Origin: Rhipicephalus microplus
Taxonomy: Eukaryota > Arthropoda > Arachnida > Ixodida > Ixodidae
Direction of reading: 5' to 3'
Assembly: GCF_043290135.1 (NCBI RefSeq)
Contig: NC_134701.1
Span: 63,991,502 to 64,055,501 of the forward strand
Length of the DNA stretch: 64,000 bases
Positions within the stretch are counted from its first letter, which is position 1. The number at the start of each line of letters is the position of its first letter. The notes under the pieces were generated by a model. It was not told the origin of the DNA. It worked only from the letters and a program-made list of their open reading frames with translations, and searched no databases. This document shows, piece by piece, positions 1 through 12,597 of this stretch. Position numbers and translations under genes: made by a program.

Positions 1-159
1 CGTGTGATGTCCTGAAGGGGCTTGCCATTGGTTTGTATCGCAGGCGTGTTGACTTGTCCGAAATGGTAGACTCTCTGGGACCACATGTCCTCCAAGTACG
101 CCTTCGTTGTTTGATTCGCAGTCAAAGCACTCATGAACGTCACGTTGCCGCAAGAGCTG
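1..159 (-). CDS. Exon of a host secreted/mucin-like family gene (partial, runs off left edge)
   Basis: Read on the minus strand this is an open exon starting after a clear acceptor (pyrimidine-rich tract ending TTTTAG, AG at 160-161). It encodes about 52 residues including MSALTANQTTKAYLEDMW and RVYHFGQVNTPA. The first exon base (C at 159) completes a GA left by the exon at 12957-13179, giving Asp, so phases agree over a 12.8 kb intron. I associate the pattern 'short loop, then W-x-x-R-V-Y-H-F/Y-G' with a tick-expanded secreted family, but I cannot name an activity; a distant GH18-like fold is possible and untested. The exon is still open at base 1, so its donor lies outside the window. Inference: same gene as the two exons upstream. 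Confidence 0.6.
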
Positions 160-2514
160 CTAAAACATAATAGTGAAAAAATTCTGGATTAATACACTGA
201 CATGTCCGCAGGCATCCCGTAGTTAGAGAGGACTCCAGTCTAATTATGACAACATAGAGAGGAGTTTTCAAAGTTCACGAAAAGCAAAATTGGAGCCCTT
301 TTTTCTCCTAAAACGAAATTCGCCCATCATGGCTGGTAATCGCGCCCACGGCTTCGGGCCCATTTGGTAATGTAGCAGAACGGGTGGGTCGAAATCAGAC
401 GAAAGTTGCTCGGCATAACGTGTTTTGTGAGCTCTGCGCTCATCTCGGTAACTAAAATTGTTCCTTGATTGTGTTTACCCGACATACCGAATATAAATAC
501 AGCTCAGAAATGATGAAGACAAATAAAAGGAGCACTCAGTAATTGATTAAACTATAGCACAGTTTCATCATTCCTCAATGTGGACACCCCGTTCGTTTAT
601 AAAAAATAACGCTAATCAACAGAAACAGGTTCATTCAATCCATCCATTCGTTTCCTTGCAATGATATATACTGCCTTTATGAAACAAGTGATTGGTGAAA
701 CTTACTTCTGTGATTGTGAGTGCTACAAATGGCGTGGGGGGGGGGGGGGGGGGAGTGGTTATGTTGTAAGAAAGAAAAGAATAGAAAATGAGCCCCGTAG
801 CTGTCTACTTGAGGGAGCGACACCTCAACAGTAGCTCACAAGGAATGGGGGTGAGGAGGAATTAAAAGAATATTAATAAAGGTGTAGAGAGAGAGAAAGA
901 GAGATGAGGTAAGCGTGAAAGCGTGAGAGCGACGACATATAGAGGGGATAGGAGAGATAGGAAAGGTGGAAACACGGTCACATGAGTCCTAGGACAGGGC
1001 ACCACTTGCGAGAGCTCTTGTCGGCGTCAGGAGATGGAGTGGAGCAAGTCCAGTCGGTCAGAGCTACACTATCATCGGAGGTCGGCGTCAGGAGATGACG
1101 TAGGGCGAGCCCAGTCAGCCAGAGCTACGCTGACGTCGGAGATCGCGAGGGCACAACCGGTCGGCATGGAATCCAGCGAGCGAGTCCACAAATGGCGTAG
1201 CCGCTGGTAGCAATGGTATTACGTGGTCTTGCGATTCTCAGCTACAAGTGCCTACAAGGTGCAACTAATATTAACAAACCTGAATTATTTATTTTCAGTT
1301 TTATATTCAGGAAGTATTTTTTTCAATATGCAAAAAAATCAAGTTTTGAGAAGAAAATCTGAAGATGGTAGCGTTTTTTCTCGTCTTTATTAACGCGCTA
1401 TAGTTAAACACATCGTTTCACTGAAATTCCGGCGTCAGCGTGTTGCGTTGCAAACTGAAAATCAGCGCCGCCCGTGAGTTGGTGACACAAACTTTGTTTC
1501 GAACGGATGTTTCAATCTGTGACTTTTTGCTCTGTGGCCTAATGCATTTAGCTACTCGGCCACCGTGCGTACATCCTGCAGCGTACTCACGGCGAACTAC
1601 TAACCCCAAGCATCGCCTAGTGGCGCTGCTACTCTTTACAGGCAGCACCATCTCCGGGAGCAAAATGTAAACTGAGAATATACGTAGCGCATTATTATTA
1701 TTTATTTTTAAAGACGATAGTCTTTTTCGAGGACCTTCGATGCAAAAATTTTTATTTATCTGTCTGTCCACTTGTCTGTTTGTCGACTCTTAAAGGTACC
1801 GGGCACTTTAAACAGCACAAGCAAATATCCCGAACGGACGACCCCATTCGTAGCGCCCACCAATGTTGCTCAAGATTAAGTGTTCATTCTTGTGCGATTG
1901 TCAAATCAAAAGCAATTATCGCGCATATCTGAGGCACCATAACAACACGCGTATATCCTGTATGTGCGTCTTTTACTAGAAAAGGCATACATAGGTTATT
2001 CTAAGGACCGTAGCATTTATCACGTGGCGCTCACCATGTAACGCTTGCACGAAAAGGGAAGCGTTTCAAACACTTTGCTAAGACGACACGGTGGTGGCAC
2101 CTACCCGTCGCCTTGCGTTCTACATACCACTTCTGAAACGGGTGTTCCCACCCGCCTCAGGGTCACCCGTTTTGTTTTCCAAGATAACTGCCAGATAGCG
2201 CTCATGTCTCACGTGTGACATGACTTGGTGCCTCCGCGGCACACTCGAGACACTCTATCGCAGCACCTCTAGAATACTATTCACCAATTTGTTTGCGCAG
2301 AACATCAAATAAACATTTTGTTCAATCTTTCCAGAGGCAAGACTATCACCTGTTGACGACATTTGATGATTAACATGTAAATACGGGGCCAATTTGTTTT
2401 AATGAAATACTGCAGGCCTGAATTTTCAGACCTTAAGTAGGTGTGCATAGCTTCCAGTTTGAATTCAATAAACTTTATCAATAAGAGAGCTAACTTACAA
2501 GACATCAGAGGAGA
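160..2514. other. Intronic sequence without a gene
   Basis: Left part of the proposed 12.8 kb host intron. It holds a poly(G) run near 737-753, short GA-rich stretches near 885-905, a two-copy 61-bp tandem repeat (listed separately) and a GC-richer stretch near 1430-1670. The short open frames there (for example 1440-1670) look like chance. No coding signal or RNA gene was recognised. Confidence 0.6.
1020..1141 (+). repeat. Two-copy 61-bp tandem repeat
   Basis: Two adjacent units beginning GTCGGCGTCAGGAGATG at 1020 and 1081, both carrying a 'CAGTC..YCAGAGCTAC' core, with roughly 80% identity by eye. It is a local duplication inside an intron; no function is apparent. Confidence 0.7.
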
Positions 2515-2733
2515 AAGAGTGAACACAACTTTATTGTCGTCAGCCTTAAGAAAGTAGGGGATCCGCCTGGCTAAACCTGGTGGCCTCCTCCTCTGGCCTT
2601 TGTACGGCCTAGAGCTAAACAGCCAGGCTGGTGGAGGTCAGAACAGCCTCCCACCCCTCTGGCGAGGGAGTTGCAAGGAAATCGGGAAAAGGTGGATTTT
2701 TTCTGCAGGCCCAGAGAATTTGATTAAGTGTGG

Positions 2734-5700
2734 CTATTGAGTCACAATGCAAGCAATGGGAATCAATGGTGTCGGGGTATATACGTAAATAAATGTATGG
2801 GCACGCGGGAATGAATGTGTTTTCAAGCGGCGCCAGACAATCACCTTGCGCTTAGTTAGCTTATGGTGCGTGGGTGGTTTTGACTGCCTCGAAAGACAGT
2901 AATACTGTGTGATGTCATGGTAGGATGTCAAGGCTTCACCGGGGTTTCCAGAATCAGAGGCGAGTACCACCACTCGGCTGACGAATCCTCGAACATATAG
3001 GTGAGCCGCCTCGTTCCCTGTGTTCCCAGCGTGAGCCGACACCTATACCAGCTCAATGGAGCATAGTGCGTCTTACTCAGCAACTGTAAGGAGTCTAGGC
3101 AAGAGTAAACGCAGATTTGTGGGGGCCATGATGCCGCGTGCGATGTTCGATACAGCAGCGTTTGAGTGACTGAGTATAGTAGTGAATGCGACTGCTTCTG
3201 CTGATGCTGCTGTTTGCGCTATGGCCAATTCCTCGCCTTCTGTCGTGTTAAGCACATGGACGGAAGCAGCCGTTTTATTTGAGGTCAATTGTCTTTGTTG
3301 CCGGAAAGAGTAACTACGCTTATTGGATATGCTTTGGTAGACTCTCGGTATTGGGCGGTGCCAACGTACGCAACGGTAGGGTTGGACTATTAAGTTTTTC
3401 TGCAAAGATTTGGCCCTAGTTTTCCTTCTTTCGTTGTGCTGGTTGGCCAACATGTTCTTTGGCACTGGTTTTATGAGGAATTTCTTTCTAATGTTGGGGG
3501 GGATGACAGCAGGATCGTTACCCGTGGGAGATCCCACGTGACCAATTTTAGCAAGGATCCGACGCCCCATCCTGCTTCGCTATAATTGGTGGATTTGCGC
3601 CATAAGATGCGCTTCAAGTTCTTCTAAGGTGTTATGCAGCCCAATAATGAGGCGATGCTCTGTCGAGGTGTTTCGGGGGAGCCCCAATGCCACCTTATAC
3701 ACTTTGTTTATGAGCTGGTTTAGTTAGGTTCGCTTAGATTGAAGGAGGTGCAAATAAGGAAGGGCGTACGTGAAGTGCGACAACATGAAGGCTTGAATGT
3801 GGGAGTTCCTTCTCCACGCCTCAATCGCGCGCGCTCACTCTCGATATAAGGTGGGCCGTCTGCTTCACAATTACGGTGAGGCGGTCTAGCGTAATGTTGT
3901 TATGGTGGTCTGTTCGCTCAATGAGGGCGAGTACTCTCATGTGAGCCACCTGCGGTATTGACGTGTCATTGACAAACACGTTAATACTAGGAAGTGGAGT
4001 CTTAATTTTGCGGTGGTCTGGAGGTCAAAGTAATAGTCGCTCTGATTTGCTCTGCGAACACTCTAAACCCGCATGTGATACCTGCTGACCGACTACGTCG
4101 GTTGTCCTTTGAGGAGTCTCCTCAATTTGACCATCGCACCCCACCGTCTTCCAGATCGTGATATTATCTGCGTAGATGGTGTATCGCAGGCTGGGTATCG
4201 TGTCAAGTTTGGGAGGTAGTGACTTCATAGCGAGGTTGAAAAGAAAACGGGACAAAACGACTCCTTTACGGAGTGCCGCGATCACCGAGAGTGATGAGCT
4301 TAGAACGGAGCTCACCCACTGATAGTTCAACCGTTCGATTAGATACGAAAGTAAGGATGTAGTAAAATATGCGTTCCCCGTGTAGTAGTTCCGACAGACT
4401 GCCTAAAATGGTACTATGCTTCACATCACTTGTCAAATGCTTTGTGAAGTAAGTAGCAATGTCATGGCGCGTAAAAACTAAGACACAGGACAAGGGAAGG
4501 GGCGAAATATGAGCGCTCCCCTTTTGCCCCTTTCTTGTCCTCTGTATCAGTTTTTACACGCTACGATATTACTAGTTATGGATTACCAACACGCCGAACT
4601 ACACACCCTTGCCAACTTTGTGAAGGTCCAGAGCAAGCAATGCCTTGGTACTAGTGGCACTCGCAGGTCGTGGGAGATCATGGTGCAACTAGGTGAGCAC
4701 ATCCGGAGTGAAGGGATGGGCCCTGAAGCCCATCATCGTAGGAGGAAGTAGGCGGTGCTCTTCCACAGTATTTTCAAGCGACAGAGCACAACATCCTCCA
4801 ACAGTTTGCCCAGGCAAGAGGTAAACGGGATTGGGCGAATATTCTCCAGGTCGAGTCTGTTGCCCGGTTTTGGTATAAACGTGATCCTTGCGTGTTTCTA
4901 TTCTAGTAGTAAATGGCTGGACCTACAGCACTCATTCATATATTCAGTAATGGCCCCTACCGACTTTGGATCGAGGTTGCGCAGCGTCTTATTTGTCACC
5001 CTGTAAGGACAGGGTTCCGATGTTGTGCGCAGTTTATATAGCGCTATGCAAACCTCACTTTCCGAAATGTCGGCGTCCAACTGTTGGTCGGCGGTTCCAG
5101 TGTATTCGGGCAACTGCTCTGTGCTGCTTTGTTTTGGAGATCTGTTGATGTAGCGGGTGATGAGCTCCTCCAGTAGCTCTTCGTCCTTGCCCGAGTATTG
5201 ATGGACAATTTGCGCAAGCTGTTTGCATGCCGCCGTCTTGGAGCTACCAGGATCCAACCGGTGTCTCAGAAGATGCGATGTCTTTTTACAGCCCATCTGA
5301 CCATGGCAAAAAGTTAGCCTCATTGTTGGCCTGGTAGCACAGGGGTATGTGCTTCTAATTCACGTTTGAGCCTCGAAATGTGGCGGCGAAGCCTAGTGCT
5401 GTGACGTTGGCGCTGCCACCTACGTATGAGGCTTTCCTGCACCTCTCACATATGTAGAAGGCGTGAATCTATTGATGGCTGTTCTGGAGTTACTTCTGTT
5501 TGGTATGTTGAAGCGTCCACATCTTGAGTGAAATAATGTATCCATTCGTTCAAATCCAAAACAGAATCTGGTGCCATTTTTTTTTCGCAGTTGGCGGAAT
5601 TTATCCCAATCTGTAATTGCAGTGGCTCGTTTTTTTACAATGCTGGTCGTCATCTTGATGGTTATCGCTAGAATGAAATGGTCATTTGCTACCATGTGCC

Positions 5701-6340
5701 CTGTGTTTTGCCATCGCACACCCTATGCGCTTTTTGTATAGGGAGAGGTCTGGTATAGAATTCCAACATATGCCGTTTTCGACTCATGTATAGGTTGCAG
5801 AGGGTCATTGAGGATACTGAAACTTAGGTCGTGTATCATGCCCCATAATGAGTGACCCAGGCTTTTGGGTATCCCCGTTCGGGATGTCCTGCGTTAAAAT
5901 CTCTATAGTACGAGCCGCTTTGCATTCTTCGCCAGATTCATTGCTTTCTAAAAGATGTAAGGGAGATCCACAGCTTTATCTCTTGGAGGGCTGTATATAT
6001 TTGAAATCAGGAGAGGCTTGTCTCCTCTTCTTTTTGATACAATTTCCACCAGTGTGTGATGAATGCCCGTACCCTCAATTTTCGGTTGAATTGCTGTGAG
6101 ATTCTAGCGTAATAAGATGACAATGTGGCTCTGTGCGCTTGCGGACATATCTAGCTTCTAATTATACGATGCGTATCACGGTGGGTGAGCGGCAGTGTTC
6201 ATTTCTTGCAAAACTATGATGTCCAGTGACCATTTCTCATTTGGTGCTTGGTTTTGAATATGCTGATATGTTGCTGCAGATGGCTCTTCTATTGCGGAAG
6301 CCCCAGCAGTTTCACTGCCAAACGGTGAGCTTGCGGAGAG
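2734..6340 (-). pseudogene. LINE ORF2 relic: APE endonuclease - RT - RNase H
   Basis: Several overlapping minus-strand frames together give one broken ORF2. The endonuclease end is visible as a 'NTGHMVANDHFILAITI' segment (5719 frame), matching the C-terminal SDH-type motif of APE endonucleases. The linker before RT contains 'RVTNKTLRNLDPKS', close to the equivalent part of the right-edge LINE. The RT palm is recognisable by YADNITIW near 4160, where the usual YADD has become YADN, and by 'GVVLSRFLFNLAMKSL' before it. The RNase H region (3570-3073) retains only weak similarity. Multiple frameshifts and the YADN change mean no activity. The copy is old. Confidence 0.75.
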
Positions 6341-6849
6341 CCACCATGACTACGTAGTTATTGGCGTGGTGGCCGGTGTTTGCCGGCTATTGGATGGTCT
6401 GCGGTGAATGGCTAAATGCACACTGAAGTCGGCCAGTGCAGCTTTGGCCGAGCTCTTTAGCACGGCAGACGAGGTAGTCGCTTCCCGGGTGGTTTGTTAG
6501 ATCACAATAAAGCGTGTTTCCAGTTCAGCTCTAGATCAGATTTCAGCGTAGAGGTGGCTGCCGTGACTGCCGTCGTTAATGTTGTAGTGATGTTCACGTC
6601 TGCGGGGAGTGAAGCTGTGGGAGTAGCTGCCTTGCGTTTATTAGCGCTTTCAGGTTGAGGAAGTGGCGCTAACGCCATGTTGTTCGGTGTCAGGGGGTGC
6701 GGATGCGCTTGTTGTGTTTGGGATGAGGTGGGTGTAGTTCGTTTGTCGATACCGAGTGCTCTATCAATTATGGTTTATAGAGACTGGGTGTAGCTAGTCA
6801 ATTTAGCTATCTGGAATGCTGGCCCGAAATTTGAGCCTTCAGAGCAGAT

Positions 6850-8160
6850 TTCTCCTTTGCCATCTCCCTCACCCGTAGATCGGGAAATAGTAGTGATGCC
6901 GGGGGGCCCCGCAGCGAGGCCACCAACTTGGACGCTTCTCCGGGACCTCGACTGGATGGGCGAGACACCGATGGGCTGCGCCTGGCTGAGTTGGACCTTG
7001 GGTTCTGGTAGTGAGATGAGGGCCTGCTGTCTTGGCGTTGGGCTGAGTGTGACTTCGGGTGCCGGGCGTGTGATCGGGACTTGCTGTCACGCCATTTAGC
7101 TGAACGAGGCCCTGAGCGGCGGGTGTGAGATGAGGGACCAGCTCTTCGGCACTGCTGCTGCTGGCTGCTGTTGGCTGCTGCTGTTTACGAGTGGGGGAAA
7201 GATGCAGAATGGTCTCGAGGGGATGATGAGTGGCTGCTGGAAGGGCCGCTGTGGGATGATTTGCGATTGATGTTCCACGTAGGTTCTTGCGATTCTTGAT
7301 TCAATTGCTGGGTGTGTGGCGTCTTCTTGATAACATGATACTTGCAGTTTGAGCTACAGGTGTTCTGTGCACCATTGCAGACAATGCAGCGTGGCGTGCA
7401 TATGAGTGTTTTGCCCTGTCCTGTTCCTCTCTGTAACGGCGGCACGCTCACGTGGCATGGGGCAAACATCCGTGCGGTGACTTATCTTGAGGCAGTTAAA
7501 ACACGATTCCACTCTGTTGTAGAACGGGTAGAGCCTGATGTCGGTTCCGTAGTAGAATACCCACTTGGGATAGTTATGCGTCATAAGTGTAACTACGAAG
7601 TGCCTAATTAGGCCCATGCATCTTCCACTCACAATAGGAATGTTGGGGTTTCTGGCTTGTAGGCCCTCCAGTATCTGCCATCGTATGCATCGAACATAAT
7701 GCCTCGTACCGCTTCGTCTGGAGGGGGGGGGGTCGTAAGCATGGAGCTCGACAGTAGCAGCGCCAACGGTAATTACTTCACTCGAAGGTAGGCCTGGGCA
7801 CACGGTGGCACACTCGTTAAGTCGATGGGCGTTCTCGGTCGTCCTGGTATATGAATGGAGTCTTCCGGCAATCGGGGGAGTGGTGCCTGCCGACGTAAGC
7901 GAGGCGGACGTGATTTAACCTCGGGTTGGCTTTCCGATACAGTGGCGCGAGCATTCCCGACACACTCGGTTAAAGAACAGGGTTGGCTTGGTTTTGAAGT
8001 TCTCGTCAGCGTCGTTCCTACGATTGCCGGGCGATTGCCTGGAATCATCCGACCATTCTTCTTCGGAGATGGTATGACCTTCTACGACACGCTTCAAACC
8101 AGTGGGCGGCCGGGGCACGGCGCTGTGAGTAGCGTAAGACGCGGCACCATGCTTACACAA
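6850..8160 (-). pseudogene. LINE ORF1 relic with CCHC zinc knuckle and RS-rich tail
   Basis: Minus-strand frames at 8160-7915, 8048-7773 and 7803-7354 join into a gag-like ORF1. A single knuckle CFNCLKISHRTDVC (C-x2-C-x4-H-x4-C) is seen in the 7803 frame. Downstream frames (7469-6869) are rich in Ser, Arg, His and Pro, as in the basic nucleic-acid-binding tail of such proteins. The protein would coat the element RNA and assist target-primed reverse transcription. It is broken by at least three frameshifts. The CCHC motif is direct evidence; the RS-rich tail is compositional only. Confidence 0.65.
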
Positions 8161-8165
8161 GGAGC

Positions 8166-9085
8166 TGGACGCGCGCTGAGCCCAAAACGTCAGAAAAAGT
8201 GAATTTGTGTGGCTAATACGGTGCTATTTACAAAAACACAAAGAATAGTTGCGTAAATTCTGTATACTAAAAGAAGTAGTGACACTTTTACACTATGCAT
8301 TGTTCGACACTTGCAATGAAAGGAGAAAAAAAACAAGCGTCTGTTAGGTGCACTACACATTTCAAAGCGTTGCACGTTATGAAAGTACGTAACTAAAGAG
8401 CGGAAGAAATGTCAAGTAATGAACAGCAAGAAATATGGATGGAACACTTATGACAATTTGATGTAGCACTGGTGATAAAGGCGTTATCATTTCGCGTTTT
8501 GAATTGCGGCGATGAAAGTGGGAATAGAAGCCCACTCGATTCTTTTTGTGAGGGGATGGTGCCCATCTCGCACAGTAGCGAGGAAAGGAGAATTCATGTA
8601 TGCTTTTGTTCGGCAGGAAATTTCTCCAATCAGTCTTTGAGTGAAAATACTGAGTGCGAATCTCCATGAGTGATTTCAAAGAGGCTTTCGCAAATTCTGA
8701 GCTTGTCATCGTGTGTCACATAAATTATGTATTAGCCTTTTGCGATCGGCACCCGGCAAGGATGTTTACGAGATCTGATGGTAGCGCCAGAACACACAGC
8801 CTAGCGAGTAGGCGCAGCGAAACCGAGTCTTCCAATGCGTAGCCTAGCGAGTAGACGCAGCAAAACCGAACTTGCACGTGCATATCATCTTCATTTTAGT
8901 GGTGAGCAAGGGGGTCAAGGCTGATTATGTAAGCGCCCAGGAAGCGTTCTTTGAAAACGTGCCAAAAAGGGCACTAACACTTCAGCGTGTCACTGTGTTC
9001 AGTGAGCGTTCCATTTTCTTTGTATCCGTGGCAGTCGGTACCAACAATGCTGAGGCAGCCCAAAGAGCTTCGTCGCGCCCTCTGG
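8166..9085. other. Intronic sequence, short tandem duplication only
   Basis: No recognisable coding sequence. At 8798 and 8841 a 43-bp unit starting AGCCTAGCGAGTAG is repeated twice in tandem. The open frames here (for example 8377-8709, 8872-9120) carry no recognisable domain. Confidence 0.5.
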
Positions 9086-9089
9086 TCCA

Positions 9090-9660
9090 CTGTCGGGTGC
9101 CTATAGCGTCTAGTTTGTAAAGATTTTAGGTTTGCGGAAGTTGAAATAACGGTTGGCCCTGTTTTCTGACTGTATGAATTCAAAACAAATATATCTGCTA
9201 TTCTCTGGACCTTTTTTTGTTTTCTTATGTTTATATTTGTGTGCGCATCCCATACTGCTACCGTATATTCAAGTGTTGGCTGTATAATGGCCTTGTATAA
9301 GTTTTATAAGCCAGCAGCTTTACATCGCGTAGTGCCTTGGACAGTGTTCGCCCTAGATACCACAAGCCTTCTCGTGCATCACCCCTACGAAGGTCAGCTG
9401 TAATGACGACCACGAAGTATTTCCATTAGGAAACTGCAGACAGACTATTACGACCGATACTATATAAGTCAAAGTGAGTGGATTGCTTTTACGCGTGATT
9501 GTCATTGCTTCCGTTTCGCTGTGGTTTACTTGCACCTGCCACAAGGTACGCCAGCTTTTAATTTGGGCCAAGGATTTGTTGAGGAAAACCTGATTGCCAG
9601 AAATACAGATATCGCTGTATGAGATGCAATCGTCCGCAGAGTTTTCCTGGAATCCACCGT
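9090..9660 (-). mobile_element. 5'-truncated LINE reverse-transcriptase fragment (Jockey/CR1-like)
   Basis: On the minus strand, successive frames give 'CADDCISYSDI' (RT motif C), 'SLAQIKSWRTLWQVQVN', 'TEAMTITRKSNPLTLTY' and then, after a frameshift, 'LGRTLSKALRDVKLLAYK', 'LEYTVAVWDAHTNINI' and 'SLQTRRYRHP'. This is the usual C-terminal half of RT plus thumb in non-LTR elements of the Jockey/CR1 group, distinct from the RNase H-bearing LINE to its left. It has frameshifts and no flanking endonuclease, so it is a dead 5'-truncated copy. Confidence 0.75.
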
Positions 9661-10439
9661 GCTGCCACTAACCTACGTGCACGCGCAGAGCTCTCGCGCT
9701 GCACTTGTAGCGCCTTGCAATTTACAGCCTGAAAAATATCTCTCAGGTTGACACGCAGTTTGAAAAGTGAGCGTAACCAAAAGAACAAAACTTCGTTAAT
9801 AACGTTCACGATGTGGAACAAACGATAGACAGCAACGACGGCCGACTGAACGTGAAATTAATTTTTAAAGTAAGCGACATTGTCGTGTACGATGGTATAC
9901 GACATCGACGTAAGCTTCATTTTGTGTTACGTTAGAAAAAATTGGCGGACCTTTAAGCTTCGCCTTAAGAGTGCATACCTAATATTATGTTTTGTTACAG
10001 ACACACACACACACACACAAACGCGCACGCGCGCGATGTACCTATAGTAATGCAGTGACTGTGCAATGTGGCCTCTTCAGTCTGCCATAAAGAGTCTCAC
10101 AATGCCTCACAGACGGTAGCACATTATCTAGTGTTTGCTGTTCGCTTGATCAACGCAACGCCTCCTCTACGCCTTTGGAAAGGCATGAAATGTTTTCCGC
10201 TAGAGGGGCATAGTTGTCCATTTTTAGAGCTATTTGAAAGTTCCTGTGTGTTTTTAGCGGCGATAGCTGCACTATCCCGGCTTTTTTCGACGTAGTTTAA
10301 TGTCCTTCCAAATGCGCCTATGAATCACCGAATGGGCTCGTTTTGGTCGACACCTGTCGAACTAAATGCGTAAAGGATACTCCTTCTACTACGTAGCGTA
10401 TATGTATTGTTTTTTTTTTTTCGAAGCTGCTGCAAGTAA
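9661..10439. other. Intronic sequence with a short (AC)n/(GC)n tract
   Basis: A (AC)n run at about 10001-10020 grades into ACGCGCACGCGCGCG. Otherwise nothing recognised; a stretch at 9900-9990 contains AAGCTT-rich sequence without repeat structure. Confidence 0.5.
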
Positions 10440-10640
10440 CATTGTGGCTTTGTGGTAGGACACCTGCTTGCCACGCAAACGGCCCGGGTTCAATCTTCAG
10501 AAGGACTGAAAATTTTATTCCTTCTTTTATTTTCTTCTATCTCGATTTTTTGCTCACAGATGATTTTTCGCTCACAACAAATGGTGTAGACGCCGATGGC
10601 GAAATTTCTGTGACACGAGCTCTGTAACGCTATCGCACTA
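10440..10640 (+). repeat. tRNA-derived SINE (Ruka-like)
   Basis: The head GTGGCTTTGTGGTAGGACAC resembles a pol III A box region, and CGGGTTCAATCTTC follows about 35 bp later as a B box. The body after it is unrelated to tRNA, as in SINEs. The arrangement fits the composite tRNA-SINE family reported from ixodid ticks (Ruka). It is not a functional tRNA gene: no cloverleaf or anticodon arm can be drawn past the B box. Confidence 0.6.
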
Positions 10641-10689
10641 ATACCTATTGGTATTCATGCACAATGAAATAAAGCCACGCAATCGATTG

Positions 10690-10800
10690 ATGTTCCATGT
10701 TGTCATCATCATCATTTATTGAACCCTTAAAGGCCCCTTGCGGGGTTTTACATAAGGAAGGCAGCGATATTGTCGACATGGAACAATGTTTCATGTTGTT
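10690..10800 (-). mobile_element. LINE 3' UTR fragment with terminal hairpin
   Basis: Minus strand: ATGTAAAACCCCGCAAGGGG followed by CCTTTAAGGGTTCAATAAATG and a short (ATG)n tail. The hairpin CCCCGCAAGGGG just before an AATAAA-like tail matches the layout of two other LINE ends in this window (36890-37200 and 56650-57169). Only the 3' end is present. Confidence 0.5.
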
Positions 10801-10866
10801 TGATGCTTGATGCTGGCAGTAACATATGCTTACTGTCGTGAACAAACTTTTGGCGTGTTCAAAGTG

Positions 10867-11083
<217 letters not shown>

Positions 11084-11261
11084 ATTACATGGTTATAGCA
11101 CTAAAAGCCTGATAAGGCTAAAGCCATGTTCTCCGTCCACTTGGAGCACTACTCACCGACTTAGCCGCAAGGTAGCTAGCTTCGCTTTTTAGAGGTGAAG
11201 TTACTTAAGGCATGGGTTGGTCGTCACCTGTATGTATGCATACATGTATGTAGCAACCACC

Positions 11262-11605
11262 TCAAAGCATATCCACTGAGTGAATGATGATTGGGGCGAA
11301 TCTTTGGAGGGTTTTATCGGCAAACCATGAATCATCCGCTGGTCGCGTCCGTCCATCGTCTGTCTCTCTGTATGATTGACACACAAAAAAGCTCACGGAC
11401 GGACGCACGGACGGATGGCCGAATGAACGTATGGACGAACGCCCTAACGGACAGATGCATGGACGAACGTGCGGATGAACGCAAGGGCGCACGGACGGAC
11501 ATATGGACGAACGGAAGCTAGAACGAACACCGGACGGAAGCGCGGATGGTCTGACGGACACTTCGCCCCACTTATCATCATTCAATCTGTATATATGATG
11601 TGGTT
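11262..11605. mobile_element. Foldback-type repeat: inverted ends around a GGACGAACG-like minisatellite
   Basis: The left end AGCATATCCACTGAGTGAATG continues into ATGATTGGGGCGAA; the right end, read on the other strand (11605-11565), is ACAGATTGAATGATGATAAG then TGGGGCGAAG. The two ends are therefore inverted copies. Between them lie many imperfect GGACGAACG/GGACGGACG units. The same end followed by a GTCCGTCC-rich core occurs at 42836-43075 and 22452-22560, so this is an interspersed family. It has no transposase and would be mobilised in trans. Runs of RPSVRP-like residues in overlapping frames are by-products. Confidence 0.6.
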
Positions 11606-12597
11606 TTTTTTTACTTTTTGTCCTTTGGTTTTTCAGTTCTCGACTATCGACAACAGAGGTGTATAAGACCTGCTCCGCGAAGGAGACACCACGAGATAGG
11701 GGCCGAATTTCAGTCACGACGCAGTTTCGGGCACGCGACGAGCTCTTGCAATCAGCGCACATGTAAACGTGCGTTCCAGGCACTATACGGAGCGTAAGAC
11801 GCACACACGTGGCACGCGTAAAAGAAAACCGCACAATCAACGAAGGTGACGATATCCAACCATGTACTAGGTGACCGTTAGATTTAGTGGCTCGAATAAA
11901 TACCACTCTATTGAAGCTAAAAAAATAGAACAAAGCAGCAAAACGATGTCAAAGTTTTATGAAATTGCAGAGAGGTTCGTTCCGGCACGATGACGCTGCC
12001 TTCCCGAAGCGTTAATGGCAAGCAGCGAACCTATGACAATGTGCGAAGTTTAGTCGAAAGCCACCAAAAACGAAACGCTAACCGCGGTAAGACTTATGCG
12101 AAGCATTTTGGTGAAACCATGTTAGTTCTTTCGGTGATTGCTGACGCAGTGCTGGTGTAATGAATGCGGCTCAGTTTGATTGAAACAGACTAGTCTGCTC
12201 TGCATTGATTATAAACCGCCTTTTTCAGCTCATGTTAAAGTAATGAAATGCCCTATTTTTAATAAGAACTGTTTTAGAACGTAAAGATACTTTGGCGTGC
12301 TGTACGCTCCCATGAAGTTAAACCTAGTTTTGGTGTTTGCATTTGACTCTTGTAAAAGCACGTCACAGATATTTTTGAGCTGTTTGAAATGGGTTGTAGA
12401 CAATCAATGACCAAATTTTTGCTCGATTTGCGTTGTCTGACACCTTGTTATCCTAATCAACTTCGATGCTATTTTAGACGCGTTGATTGTTTTAACTGAT
12501 AACTGTTAACTGTTTTAGACACATTAGACACGTGTTAGGCCCGTTCACCCGTCATGACGTCTGTACAGATTATATTTACGAAAGAGTTTCAAGCACC
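11606..12597. other. Intronic sequence without recognised features
   Basis: No exon, RNA gene or known repeat recognised. Short open frames at 11600-11933 overlap the minisatellite edge. A TATGCGAAGCATTTT stretch near 12098 resembles the left end of the composite repeat at 40606 but is too short to call. Confidence 0.45.

Larger units (their letters stand above)
2515..8165 (-). mobile_element. Decayed RNase H-bearing LINE (I/LOA/R1-like), near full length
   Basis: Going down the minus strand, the order is: a gag-like ORF1 with a CCHC knuckle (8160-6850), an APE-type endonuclease (about 6330-5420), reverse transcriptase (5323-4025) and an RNase H-like region (3570-2734). It ends near 2515 in AATAAAGTTGTGTTCACTC. 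This order is that of LINEs in the I superfamily. The 3' end resembles that of the LINE at the right edge (TTAAAGTTCTTGACTGACTG), and the linker and RNase H regions resemble it at protein level, so the two are probably one lineage. All frames are broken. It lies inside the proposed host intron, antisense to nothing visible and in the same direction as the host gene. A target-site duplication was not found. Confidence 0.8.

Noticed and set aside
10440..10510. tRNA gene
   Set aside because: A and B boxes are present but no acceptor or anticodon stem can be formed; the body is SINE.
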